From the NCBI RefSeq assembly GCF_900215295.1, contig NZ_OCMF01000003.1, forward strand, positions 1 to 64,000: 64,000 nucleotides of DNA, in the 5' to 3' direction. The stretch comes from Salinimicrobium sediminis (GTDB lineage: Bacteria > Bacteroidota > Bacteroidia > Flavobacteriales > Flavobacteriaceae). Position 1 is the stretch's first letter, and each line of letters opens with the position of its first letter. Positions 16,900-24,728 of this stretch are shown one piece after another. The notes beneath the pieces were generated by a model, which saw only the letters and a list, made by a program, of their open reading frames with translations, searched no databases and was not told where the DNA came from. A program made the translations under genes and the position numbers.

Positions 16900-17292
16900 A
16901 TGAATTTAAGAGGAAGAAATAAAATCAGTCCGGAATTCAGTATGAGTTCCATGACCGATATTGTATTTCTGTTGTTGATCTTTTTTATGCTAACCTCTCC
17001 CGCAATTACACCGGAAGCGCTTGACCTTATCCTTCCAAAGGCAAAGGGAAAAACTACCACCAAACAAAATGTGGCCGTGAGCATAACAAAAGACCTGCAG
17101 ATCTATATTGATAAGGAAAGAGTGAGCAGCAGCTCCCTGGAGGCAAGGTTACAACAAGCTTTGAGTGGTGTTGAAGATCCAACAATCATTCTTCGGGCAG
17201 AAGAAGGGGTGCCAATAGAAAGGGCAGTTAATGTTATGGACATAGCGAACAGGAATCGATACAAGATTGTGCTCGCAGTAAAACCCGAATAA
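16900..17292 (+). CDS. exbD: ExbD/TolR family biopolymer transport protein
   Basis: The 130-residue protein has a short cytoplasmic N-terminus, one membrane helix (about residues 19-36) and a periplasmic domain. The helix begins SMTDIVFLLLIFFM, and Asp20 is the conserved proton-carrying residue of the ExbD family. The periplasmic part contains VAVSITKDLQIYIDKE. It starts one base after the exbB stop, consistent with translational coupling. Confidence 0.92.
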   Translation: MNLRGRNKISPEFSMSSMTDIVFLLLIFFMLTSPAITPEALDLILPKAKGKTTTKQNVAVSITKDLQIYIDKERVSSSSLEARLQQALSGVEDPTIILRAEEGVPIERAVNVMDIANRNRYKIVLAVKPE

Positions 17293-17367
17293 TTTTTCCC
17301 TTTTTTCAGCAGAGACAGCTATTGTGGAACTAAGTTTGCTGAATAAAAATTTCAATAAATCAAAAGA

Positions 17368-18186
17368 GTGAAATACCTGGAAACAGAATACGAACGCAAA
17401 TCCATGGCAATTACGGTAGTTTTACACGTGTTGCTCATTTTGCTATTGCTGTTTTTTGGCTTTACTTATCTAGATCCTCCACCCGAAAATGGAATAGCTA
17501 TCAATTTCGGAACTTCAGATGTCGGCTCCGGTAATGAACAACCTTTAGAGCCGGTGAAGTCTTCTCCTCAACAAACCAGCACCCCTGTTACTCCTGTAGA
17601 AACAAATATTAAAGAAGAGGTGGTAACTCAGGAAACCGAGGAAGCACCCGTGATCGAGAAGAAAAAAGAAGAGAAGGTGGTTCAAAAGGTGGAAGCACCG
17701 GTGAAAAAAATTGAAGAACCGCCCAAAAAACCCGATCCTCAACCGTCAAAGTCCACTACAGATGCTTTGAGCAGCATCCTTAATGGTCCTGTAAGCGATG
17801 GGCAGGCGAGAGGTGGAGAAGGCAATGACGAGGCTGCAGGCGACAAAGGAAGTCCCGACGGTGATCCTAATGCAAAATCCTATTACGGTACCGGAATGGG
17901 ACTCGACGGAGATGGAAATTACCGTCTCGGAGGCCGTAAAGCTTTAAACAAAGAGAAATTCGTTCAGGATTGCAATGAATCGGGAATTGTGGTGGTACAG
18001 ATCGAAGTAGATCGCAACGGTACAGTTACCCGTGCAATACCCGGCGTTAAAGGAACTACCAATAATGCTACGTGTTTGACCGATCCTGCGAAGAGAGCAG
18101 CTCTGGCCACACGTTTTAACAGCGATTCCAAGGCTCCTGCCAAGCAGGTGGGAACCATTATCTATAATTTCAAACTTTCCGAATAA
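17368..18186 (+). CDS. TonB-like energy transducer
   Basis: The 272-residue protein has a TonB architecture. A short N-terminus precedes one membrane helix (MAITVVLHVLLILLLLFFGF, about 13-32). A periplasmic Pro/Lys/Glu-rich rod follows (about 50-130, with KKPDPQPSKS), and a C-terminal TonB-like domain contains GIVVVQIEVDRNGTVTRAIPG. It would pass ExbBD energy to outer-membrane TonB-dependent receptors. Translation most likely starts at GTG 17368: the next in-frame ATG, 12 codons on, would remove the cytoplasmic tail. It is the third gene of the exb group. Confidence 0.85.
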   Translation: MKYLETEYERKSMAITVVLHVLLILLLLFFGFTYLDPPPENGIAINFGTSDVGSGNEQPLEPVKSSPQQTSTPVTPVETNIKEEVVTQETEEAPVIEKKKEEKVVQKVEAPVKKIEEPPKKPDPQPSKSTTDALSSILNGPVSDGQARGGEGNDEAAGDKGSPDGDPNAKSYYGTGMGLDGDGNYRLGGRKALNKEKFVQDCNESGIVVVQIEVDRNGTVTRAIPGVKGTTNNATCLTDPAKRAALATRFNSDSKAPAKQVGTIIYNFKLSE

Positions 18187-18190
18187 CTTG

Positions 18191-19408
18191 ATGACCTATT
18201 CTGAAACTGTTGAATGGATGTTTCAGCAGTTACCCATGTACCAGATGGTGGGAAGCAAGGCTTATAAAGTTGATCTTTCCAATATCAATAAATTGGTACA
18301 ACAACTGAATAATCCCCATCATCATTTCAAAACTATCCATGTTGCCGGCACTAATGGCAAAGGTTCGGTTTCGCACATGTTGGCTTCTGTACTGCAGGAA
18401 AGCGGATATAAAGTTGGGCTTTACACCTCTCCTCACTTAAAGGATTTTCGTGAACGCATAAGGATCAATGGCGAAATGATCCCGGAAGCTGAAGTCGTAA
18501 AATTTATAGCAGAAAATAAAAGCTTTTTTAGGCAGGAAAGTTTGAGCTTTTTTGAAATGACAGTGGGAATGGCCTTTCAATTCTTTGCTGAAGAAGAAGT
18601 GGATATTGCGGTAATAGAGGTGGGCCTGGGCGGAAGATTGGATTCTACAAATATTATTACTCCTCAAATTTCTGTGATCACCAATATTGGATTTGATCAC
18701 ATGAGCATCCTGGGGAATACCCTTCCTGAGATTGCTGCGGAAAAAGCGGGGATTATTAAAAAGCAGGTTCCGGTGGTCATCGGGGAATATCAGGAAGAGA
18801 CCTTTCCTGTTTTTAAACGTACTGCTGAAGATAAAGATTCGCCTCTATATCTTGCCGAAGATTTCACCGGAGAAGTCTATACTTCCGAACTAAAAGGACA
18901 TTATCAAAAAAAGAATATACGAACGGTTTCTATGGCGCTGAAAGTGCTCAACGAAGCCGGTTGGGATATTACTCCTGAAGCTGCTGAAAGAGGCTTCAAA
19001 AATGTCATTTCTAACACCGGACTCCGCGGTAGGTGGGATGTGTTACAGGAACACCCAAAGGTAATCTGTGATACTGCCCATAATAAAGAAGGATTGGTCT
19101 ACGCCCTGAAGCAGTTGCAGGAGGAAGAATTTAATGATCTTTACATGGTGATTGGGGTGGTGAATGATAAGGATCTGGAGGCAGTGCTGCCTTTATTTCC
19201 AAAAACAGCAATTTATTTTTTTGCAAAACCCAATGTTCCACGGGGGCTGGACGCTAAGATCCTCCGGCAAAAAGCTGGTGAAAAAGGCCTTTTTGGGGAG
19301 GCATTTAATTCAGTTTCTGAAGCTTACGAAGCAGCGCTTGCAAAGGCGTCTTTTAATGATATTATCTACGTTGGAGGCAGTACTTTTACAGTGGCAGAAA
19401 TAATTTAA
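18191..19408 (+). CDS. folC: Folylpolyglutamate synthase / dihydrofolate synthase
   Basis: The 405-residue Mur-ligase-family enzyme adds glutamate to dihydropteroate and tetrahydrofolates using ATP. The P-loop HVAGTNGKGSVSHMLASVL is at about residues 52-70. GLYTSPHLKDFRERI and the metal-binding segment IAVIEVGLGGRLDSTNI follow, and the C-terminal domain has CDTAHNKEGL. ATG 18191 is chosen over the adjacent TTG 18188. It starts four bases after the tonB-like stop. Confidence 0.95.
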   Translation: MTYSETVEWMFQQLPMYQMVGSKAYKVDLSNINKLVQQLNNPHHHFKTIHVAGTNGKGSVSHMLASVLQESGYKVGLYTSPHLKDFRERIRINGEMIPEAEVVKFIAENKSFFRQESLSFFEMTVGMAFQFFAEEEVDIAVIEVGLGGRLDSTNIITPQISVITNIGFDHMSILGNTLPEIAAEKAGIIKKQVPVVIGEYQEETFPVFKRTAEDKDSPLYLAEDFTGEVYTSELKGHYQKKNIRTVSMALKVLNEAGWDITPEAAERGFKNVISNTGLRGRWDVLQEHPKVICDTAHNKEGLVYALKQLQEEEFNDLYMVIGVVNDKDLEAVLPLFPKTAIYFFAKPNVPRGLDAKILRQKAGEKGLFGEAFNSVSEAYEAALAKASFNDIIYVGGSTFTVAEII

Positions 19409-19426
19409 TTTTTTTTGAAATTATTC

Positions 19427-19457
19427 TTTGCATAAATGAAATTGTAGTCTATATTTG
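19427..19457 (+). promoter_or_regulatory. Promoter of the tRNA-Val pair
   Basis: TTTG (19427-19430), a 19-base spacer and TATATTTG (19450-19457) make a textbook Bacteroidota promoter, 57 bases before the first tRNA. Confidence 0.8.
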
Positions 19458-19514
19458 CATCCGCATTCAGAGAGATACACACGCTTTACGAATGCAGAGT
19501 TCTTTAAAATATTA

Positions 19515-19589
19515 GGGCAATTAGCTCAGTTGGTTCAGAGCACCTCGTTTACACCGAGGGGGTCGGGGGTTCGAATCCCTCATTGCCCA
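19515..19589 (+). tRNA. tRNA-Val (anticodon TAC)
   Basis: A full cloverleaf is visible. The acceptor GGGCAAT pairs with ATTGCCC, the D stem is GCTC/GAGC, and the anticodon stem CCTCG/CGAGG holds loop TTTACAC (anticodon TAC). The T arm is GGGGG-TTCGAAT-CCCTC. The discriminator base is A and the CCA end is not encoded. Confidence 0.96.
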
Positions 19590-19597
19590 CACAAATT

Positions 19598-19625
19598 AAG
19601 GCTTCCTCTTCTGGAGGCCTTTTTT
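19598..19625 (+). terminator. Hairpin with T-tract between the two tRNA-Val genes
   Basis: AAGGCTTCC pairs with GGAGGCCTT (one G-U) over a 6-base loop, followed by six Ts. It either terminates the first tRNA or is read through and processed, since no separate promoter is obvious for the second. Confidence 0.7.
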
Positions 19626-19638
19626 GATTTAAACTAAA

Positions 19639-19713
19639 GGGTGATTAGCTCAGCTGGTTCAGAGCACTACCTCGACAAGGTAGGGGTCACTGGTTCGAAC
19701 CCAGTATCACCCA
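19639..19713 (+). tRNA. tRNA-Val (anticodon GAC), cytosine at position 33
   Basis: Acceptor GGGTGAT/ATCACCC, D stem GCTC/GAGC, anticodon stem CTACC/GGTAG and T arm ACTGG-TTCGAAC-CCAGT are all perfect. The anticodon loop is TCGACAA, giving anticodon GAC with C rather than the near-universal U at position 33. The discriminator is A, with no encoded CCA. Confidence 0.93.
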
Positions 19714-19760
19714 CAATCCGGAAATTCCAAATTCCAAAGAACAAATTCCAAAAATGTATA

Positions 19761-19797
19761 AACCTCACAGGTTTCTAAAACCTGTGAGGTTTTTTTA
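19761..19797 (+). terminator. Terminator of tRNA-Val transcript
   Basis: AACCTCACAGGTTT pairs with AAACCTGTGAGGTT over a 3-base loop and continues into T7. The CCT-CACAGGTTT stem recurs as a partial copy at 19900-19930. Confidence 0.85.
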
Positions 19798-19809
19798 TAC
19801 ACCAAAAAA

Positions 19810-19851
19810 GGGTCATTGGATCCCCCGATAGCTATCGGGGCAGTATCACCC
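19810..19851 (+). pseudogene. Fragment resembling the tRNA-Val(GAC) 3' half, split by a palindrome
   Basis: GGGTCATTGGATC (19810-19822) matches GGGTCACTGGTTC of the upstream tRNA with two changes. CAGTATCACCC (19841-19851) matches its last 11 bases exactly. Between them the tRNA bases GAACC are replaced by the perfect 18-bp palindrome CCCCGATAGCTATCGGGG (19823-19840). Confidence 0.6.
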
Positions 19852-19899
19852 GAAAATTGGAACTTCGAAATTTCAGTAAGACAAATTGAATTAGATTCA

Positions 19900-19937
19900 A
19901 GCCTCACAGGTTTTCAAAACCTGTTGGGCTTTTTTAT
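19900..19937 (+). terminator. Decayed second copy of the tRNA terminator hairpin
   Basis: AGCCTCACAGG pairs imperfectly with CCTGTTGGGCT and is followed by TTTTTTATTTT. It resembles the hairpin at 19761-19797 with one mismatch and one G-U pair. Confidence 0.6.
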
Positions 19938-20021
19938 TTTAAAACAGAAGTAAAATCTGTAACATGCCGAAAAAGGAATCTGAAAGGGCCCAAAGAATAA
20001 CCTTAGACCTTAAACCTTGAA

Positions 20022-21302
20022 CTATAAAAGTTCCAGTACCCGCTCCAGCGCCATTCCGCGGGATCCTTTAATTAAAATGGCACCTGCATTAAATTCGGAA
20101 GGTTGGATCCACTCCTTAAAACCTTCAAAAGTTTCGAATTTTTTGATTCTTTTGGAAGTTCCGGAGGTTCCATAAAAGTTCTTACCTATTACAAAAGCTT
20201 TATCGATCCTGCTCTGCTCAAGAATGCTGAGAATGGTTTCATGTTCAGCCTGTGCCATGGCACCCAGCTCAAACATGTCACCTAAAATGGCAATTTTAGG
20301 AGTTTCTTCCATTTGATCGAAGTTCTCTAAAGCTGCAGCCATACTTGAAGGGTTAGCATTATAGGCGTCTAGAATCAACTTTTTGTTGTCTTTCATGATC
20401 ACCTGTGAACGGTTGTTCTGCGGGACATACGCTTCCAGGGCAGCCTTGATCTCCTTAGGATCGATCTCAAAATATTTTCCAACGGTATATGCGGCGGCCA
20501 TGTTGGTCCCGTTGTATTTTCCTGTAAGGTTGCCGTAGATGATCTGGTCTTCCGCCTCAAGCCCGGCGAAGGAGTTTTTTTGAAGATAAGTTACTTTCAC
20601 ATCAGCTTCTGACGCTTCTCCAAAGCTGAAAACCTTTGAATAAGATGCTTCCTTTTTTTGAAGTGGATCATCCAGGTTCAGAAAAAGCAGTTTTTGATGT
20701 TGCTTCAGGTGATCATATAATTCCTTCTTTCCTTTTATGACACCCTCCACGCTCCCAAAGCCTTCAAGATGGGCTTTTCCGAAGTTTGTGATGTAACCAA
20801 AGTCCGGCAGGGCGATATCGCAGAGGAATTCGATCTCCTTTTGGTGATTAGCGCCCATTTCAACGATCCCAATTTCGGTTTGGCTATCCATGGACAAAAG
20901 TGTTAGTGGAACTCCTATATGGTTATTCAAATTGCCCACTGTGGCCGCAGTTGTATATTTTTTTGAAAGCACAGCTTTGATCAACTCTTTGGTGGTGGTT
21001 TTACCATTGCTGCCGGTCAATGCGAGTATAGGAATATCCAAATGTTTTCTGTGGAAAGTGGCCAGCTCCTGAAGTGTTTTTAACGAATCCTCTACCCGAA
21101 TTAAGCGATCATCCTCCTGAGGTAGATCCTGATCTATTACTGCGTAGGATGCTCCTTTTTTAAGAGCTTCCGCAGCAAAATCATTAGCATTGAAATTTTC
21201 ACCCTTTAAAGCGAAAAATATGCTGTTGTTATCGATCTTCCTGGTGTCTGTGCTTACCCCGGAACTTTCCAGGAATAGTTGATGAAGCTTTTCTATTTTC
21301 AT
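20022..21302 (-). CDS. murF: UDP-N-acetylmuramoyl-tripeptide--D-alanyl-D-alanine ligase
   Basis: The 426-residue cytoplasmic Mur ligase adds D-Ala-D-Ala to the UDP-MurNAc-tripeptide, the last soluble step of peptidoglycan precursor synthesis. The N-terminal MurF domain has STDTRKIDNNSIFFALKG. The P-loop ALTGSNGKTTTKELI is near residue 100, EMGANHQKEIEFL follows, and the C-terminal domain has LDAYNANPSSM and ILGDMFELG. It lies downstream of gldJ on the same strand, separated by a terminator, so it depends on read-through or an unseen promoter. Confidence 0.95.
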   Translation of the reverse strand: MKIEKLHQLFLESSGVSTDTRKIDNNSIFFALKGENFNANDFAAEALKKGASYAVIDQDLPQEDDRLIRVEDSLKTLQELATFHRKHLDIPILALTGSNGKTTTKELIKAVLSKKYTTAATVGNLNNHIGVPLTLLSMDSQTEIGIVEMGANHQKEIEFLCDIALPDFGYITNFGKAHLEGFGSVEGVIKGKKELYDHLKQHQKLLFLNLDDPLQKKEASYSKVFSFGEASEADVKVTYLQKNSFAGLEAEDQIIYGNLTGKYNGTNMAAAYTVGKYFEIDPKEIKAALEAYVPQNNRSQVIMKDNKKLILDAYNANPSSMAAALENFDQMEETPKIAILGDMFELGAMAQAEHETILSILEQSRIDKAFVIGKNFYGTSGTSKRIKKFETFEGFKEWIQPSEFNAGAILIKGSRGMALERVLELL

Positions 21303-21314
21303 AAAATAAAGCTA

Positions 21315-21344
21315 TAAAAAAAGCCCTAATTAGATTAGGGCTTT
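21315..21344 (-). terminator. Terminator of gldJ
   Basis: On the minus strand AAGCCCTAATC and GATTAGGGCTT-type arms form a stem ending in seven Ts. It lies between gldJ and murF. Confidence 0.8.
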
Positions 21345-21363
21345 CACTTAATATTGTAGAAAA

Positions 21364-23025
21364 TTAGTTCTTGGCTGTTTTGTTATCCTTTAATGATTTG
21401 GAACCTACTCTTGACATTGCATTTCTAAATCCAATATAGTCTGTCGCCATATCCTGCGGGAAAAATCTTCTTTGTGCAGGATCCAACCAGTAAGCTCTGT
21501 CTCTCCAGGAACCTCCTTTGTAAACTCTAACATTATCGTCGATCAAAGTAGTTCTTCCGGTAGACCGGTCGTATTGAAGGCTCTGACCTCCAAGGCTGTC
21601 TACTGTAGCAGTGTGCACAGGAGAATTGTACATTCTTTGGTTAGGATCCTGTTCGGTCTCCTCTCCAAAGGTGTCATAATAACGGGTAGATTTTCTATCC
21701 CCATCTCTAAAGTTCCTGTTATCGCTTTCGTTGAAGTTAGATCTCAGATAAGTGTCATCAGGAGTGATAGGAACTGTTCTTATTTCCCCTGGCAGGTTTC
21801 TCGCTACGATTCTACCGTTGCTTAAGGTGTCATATTCTATCTCGTCAACTCCAAGTACTTCTACCGTTCCATCTTCTCCAATAGCGTGCTTGGTATAAAC
21901 GTTTCCGCGGTAGTAGTTAAAGTCGTTGAATTCATCATCAACAATAGGGCGGTAAACATCGGCAACCCATTCGGCTACGTTACCGGCCATATCGTAAAGT
22001 CCAAAATCGTTTGGCTCGTAAGATTTAACTTCGGCAGTAATATCGGCGCCGTCGTCACTCCATCCTGCGATTCCGCCGTAATCCCCATCTCCCTGCTTGA
22101 AGTTCGCCATTTGATCTCCACGGCTTTTGGCATCACCGCTACGGGTGTACTGGCTATCCCATGGATATTTCTTTCTACCTCTGTATACGTTATAGCTTCT
22201 TATTCCCACAAGAGCAAGGGCAGCATATTCCCATTCGGCTTCGGTAGGAAGACGATATTCGGGAAGAAGAACTCCATGCTTGCGTTGTACATATAAATTG
22301 GTACTGTCTTCGGTCATGAAACGATCGGCTTTATTTCCGCCGCGTACAAGACTATCATTACCACCATAGGTTTTTGTAGGAGCGTTAAGATAAGCTTCTG
22401 TACTAAAGGTTTCTCCCGGTTCGGCAGCAAAGCGCGCACCTTTGGCAGTAAATCCTTCCTTCTCCAGTCTTAATTCATTCACCCTGTCTGTTCTCCATTT
22501 GCTGAATTCCACAGCCTGGATCCAACTCACACCCACAACCGGATAATTTGCATAAGCCGGGTGTCGCAGGTAATTGTTGGTCATGGTCTCATTATAACCT
22601 AACCTGTTTCTCCAAACCAAAGTGTCTGGAAGAGCTCCATGATAGATATTGCGGTAGCGTTCCTCGCTTGGAGGATAAACTCTTTTTAAATAATCCAGAT
22701 ACTCGAGGTACATAAGGTTAGTCACCTCTGTCTCGTCCATGTAAAAAGATTGTACGTGTTGTTGGGTGGGGGAGTTATTCCAGTCATGCATCACATCATC
22801 CTGCACGCGTCCCATGGTAAAAGTACCGCCTTCCACAAAAACCAGTCCGGGGCCTGCTTCCTGCTCATCATAGTCGGCATTGTAGGTGAAACCGCCTTCT
22901 TTGGAATTTATATCCCAACCGGTGGCGCGGGAATTATCCTTGTAATCCCTCGAGTTGTTACAGCTAAATAAACCGGCGCTTAAAGCGACGGCAAAAAGAG
23001 CCTTTACAGCAACCTTATTTCTCAT
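21364..23025 (-). CDS. gldJ: Gliding motility lipoprotein GldJ
   Basis: The 553-residue lipoprotein has a signal peptide ending in lipobox SAGLFSC (Cys22). It carries a formylglycine-generating-enzyme/sulfatase-modifying-factor fold: FVEGGTFTMG, YMDETEVTN, YPVVGVSWIQAVEFSKW, YRLPTEAEWEYAA, NDFGLYDMAGNVAEW, KGGSWRDRAYWLDPAQRRF. This matches GldJ, a T9SS/gliding component needed for GldK stability in Flavobacterium johnsoniae. ATG 23025 is chosen over GTG 23031 because it gives the compact MRNK signal start. porV lies divergently upstream. Confidence 0.93.
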   Translation of the reverse strand: MRNKVAVKALFAVALSAGLFSCNNSRDYKDNSRATGWDINSKEGGFTYNADYDEQEAGPGLVFVEGGTFTMGRVQDDVMHDWNNSPTQQHVQSFYMDETEVTNLMYLEYLDYLKRVYPPSEERYRNIYHGALPDTLVWRNRLGYNETMTNNYLRHPAYANYPVVGVSWIQAVEFSKWRTDRVNELRLEKEGFTAKGARFAAEPGETFSTEAYLNAPTKTYGGNDSLVRGGNKADRFMTEDSTNLYVQRKHGVLLPEYRLPTEAEWEYAALALVGIRSYNVYRGRKKYPWDSQYTRSGDAKSRGDQMANFKQGDGDYGGIAGWSDDGADITAEVKSYEPNDFGLYDMAGNVAEWVADVYRPIVDDEFNDFNYYRGNVYTKHAIGEDGTVEVLGVDEIEYDTLSNGRIVARNLPGEIRTVPITPDDTYLRSNFNESDNRNFRDGDRKSTRYYDTFGEETEQDPNQRMYNSPVHTATVDSLGGQSLQYDRSTGRTTLIDDNVRVYKGGSWRDRAYWLDPAQRRFFPQDMATDYIGFRNAMSRVGSKSLKDNKTAKN

Positions 23026-23209
23026 ATTCACAATATCTTTTGTAGCGATTTTGGCTTTGCAATATAGTAATTAACGTAAAACTATCAAGATTATTTCAAT
23101 AGAAACGGGATCTTGTAGTACGCTGAAAATCTTTAGGATAACGCCGGTATAAAACTTTTATTATAACGGCCTAAAGAACTTTCTTATCTTTTTCCTATCT
23201 TTTATTTCG

Positions 23210-23217
23210 CAAAAGTA
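23210..23217 (-). promoter_or_regulatory. Candidate -7 box of gldJ
   Basis: On the minus strand TACTTTTG fits TAnnTTTG. No clear -33 TTG accompanies it. Confidence 0.4.
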
Positions 23218-23431
23218 ACGGTTTTTTATTACTTTAAAATTCCTTTTCAGGTTTTGGTTTTTCTTACAATATCATGTAATTAAAAGCCTGAACTTCAAAA
23301 CCTCCCCCCTTTGATCATTACCGAAATGTAAGAAATATATGGAATCTGTATAAGCTTCTGTTAATTTAAACGTTATGTAAGAATAAAAAACAGAAATTCG
23401 GGCTTCTGAACAATTTTTAAAGCAATTCGGG

Positions 23432-23439
23432 TATATTTG
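23432..23439 (+). promoter_or_regulatory. -7 box of porV
   Basis: TATATTTG lies 21 bases upstream of the porV ATG, the same spacing seen at several other promoters in this window. Confidence 0.6.
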
Positions 23440-23460
23440 TTTAATTAACCAGCCAATCTA

Positions 23461-24618
23461 ATGAAAAAACTATCACTCTTAACATTAACAGCGGTACTGT
23501 TATTTAGCGGGAAGTCATTTGCTCAGGAAGAGCAGGATCGCGTAATAACAACTGCTGTTCCATTTTTAATGATAGCTGCAGATGCCCGCGCGGCAGGAAT
23601 GGGAGATCAGGGCGTCGCGACACCCGCAGATGCTTTTTCCCAGCAATGGAATCCTGCCAAATATGTTTTTATCGAAAGTCAGCAGGGTTTTGGAGTGACC
23701 TATACTCCCTATTTAAGTGAACTGGTTAATGATATTTTTCTGGGGAATATTACCTATTATAATAGGATAAGTGAAAGAAGTGCTTTTGGGGCCAGTTTCA
23801 AATATTTTAGTATGGGAAATATTGAGGCCAGGGAAAATCCCGAAGAACTGCCCTTGATCCTAAGTCCGAATGAATTTACTTTAGATCTTTCCTATTCCCT
23901 TAGGTTGAGCGAGAGATTCTCCATGGCAGTTGCCGGAAGATTTTTAAGGTCTGATCTTAAATTGGCACCGGTTGATCCCGATGCTACTGCTGCGAGTACT
24001 TTTGGAGTAGACGTTACTGCATATTACCAAAGCGACAGGATTGACTTCACCACCTTTGACGGTCGCTGGAGAGCCGGTGCAGCTATTTCTAACATTGGGC
24101 CAAAAATTAAATATGATGAAGGAGGGCAGGAGAATTTTATTCCTACCAACCTGAAACTAGGTGGAGGTTTCGATTTCATTCTTGACAATTCAAACCGTAT
24201 TGGAACTTATCTTGAATTCAACAAGCTGCTGGTTCCTACTCCACAGGATTTTGATCTTGATGGTGATATAGATGCAGAAGATAACCTGGAATATAATTCC
24301 ATAGGGGCAATAGAAGGAATGTTCAAATCTTTTGGTGATGCTCCCGATGGTTTTGCTGAAGAAGTAAAAGAGATCACTTACGCTCTGGGGGCAGAATATG
24401 TTTTCCAGGATATTTTTTCCCTTCGAACAGGATATTTCCACGAAAGTCCCGAAAAAGGGTCAAGAGAATTCATCTCCTTTGGAGCCGGATTTAAATATAC
24501 TGTTGTAAATATCGATATCTCCTATCTTTTCTCAACTTCCGATGTTGTGAGTCCACTGGAGGGCACCCTGCGTTTTGGGCTAACCTTTAATTTTGGTAAT
24601 ACTTATGATGAGTATTAA
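23461..24618 (+). CDS. porV: Type IX secretion outer-membrane protein PorV
   Basis: The 385-residue beta-barrel has a signal peptide cut at SFA-QEE. The PorV signature follows at once: AVPFLMIAADARAAGMGD, then QQWNPAKY. The FadL-like barrel ends with LRFGLTFNFGN. PorV binds the C-terminal domains of T9SS cargo at the translocon and shuttles them to the sortase complex, so it should serve the cargo proteins elsewhere in this window. cdd follows on the same strand after a promoter-bearing gap. Confidence 0.95.
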   Translation: MKKLSLLTLTAVLLFSGKSFAQEEQDRVITTAVPFLMIAADARAAGMGDQGVATPADAFSQQWNPAKYVFIESQQGFGVTYTPYLSELVNDIFLGNITYYNRISERSAFGASFKYFSMGNIEARENPEELPLILSPNEFTLDLSYSLRLSERFSMAVAGRFLRSDLKLAPVDPDATAASTFGVDVTAYYQSDRIDFTTFDGRWRAGAAISNIGPKIKYDEGGQENFIPTNLKLGGGFDFILDNSNRIGTYLEFNKLLVPTPQDFDLDGDIDAEDNLEYNSIGAIEGMFKSFGDAPDGFAEEVKEITYALGAEYVFQDIFSLRTGYFHESPEKGSREFISFGAGFKYTVVNIDISYLFSTSDVVSPLEGTLRFGLTFNFGNTYDEY

Positions 24619-24649
24619 CAGAGGCTGAGAATATTCCTATATAATTACA

Positions 24650-24657
24650 TAAATTTG
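24650..24657 (+). promoter_or_regulatory. Candidate -7 box of cdd
   Basis: TAAATTTG lies 71 bases before the cdd ATG. A hairpin lies between it and the gene. Confidence 0.4.
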
Positions 24658-24679
24658 CACCTAAAGTGCAGAATACTAA

Positions 24680-24710
24680 CTCCCGGGCTTTTTAGTTGCG
24701 GGAGCTTTTA
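24680..24710 (+). terminator. Hairpin between porV and cdd
   Basis: CTCCCG (24680-24685) pairs with CGGGAG (24699-24704), followed by CTTTTAT. It may end porV transcription, or act as a leader hairpin if the promoter at 24650 is real. Confidence 0.45.
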
Positions 24711-24728
24711 TCTTCAGAAATAACGTAA

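Larger units (their letters stand above)
19714..20021. other. Gene-free region with repeated fragments downstream of tRNA-Val
   Basis: This holds AAATTCCA direct repeats (19726-19750), a strong terminator hairpin, a broken copy of the tRNA 3' end with an inserted palindrome, and a second decayed copy of the terminator. CCTTAGACCTTAAACCTTGA-type short repeats follow at about 20000-20017. No gene is visible. Confidence 0.7.
23026..23460. other. Divergent gldJ/porV intergenic region
   Basis: About 435 bases contain no ORF and no trace of a coding remnant. It holds the porV -7 box (23432-23439) and a candidate minus-strand -7 box TACTTTTG (23217-23210) for gldJ, implying a gldJ leader of about 185 bases. 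In F. johnsoniae, as I recall, porU lies between gldJ and porV; it is not here. Confidence 0.6.

Noticed and set aside
19455-19637. Plus-strand ORF across the first tRNA
   Set aside because: It covers the tRNA-Val gene and its terminator.
19707-19907. Minus-strand ORF downstream of tRNA-Val
   Set aside because: It runs across the tRNA end, terminator hairpins and palindrome; no protein-like features.
21472-22971. Plus-strand ORFs antisense to gldJ
   Set aside because: gldJ carries clear family motifs in its own frame; the antisense frames have no start context or domains.
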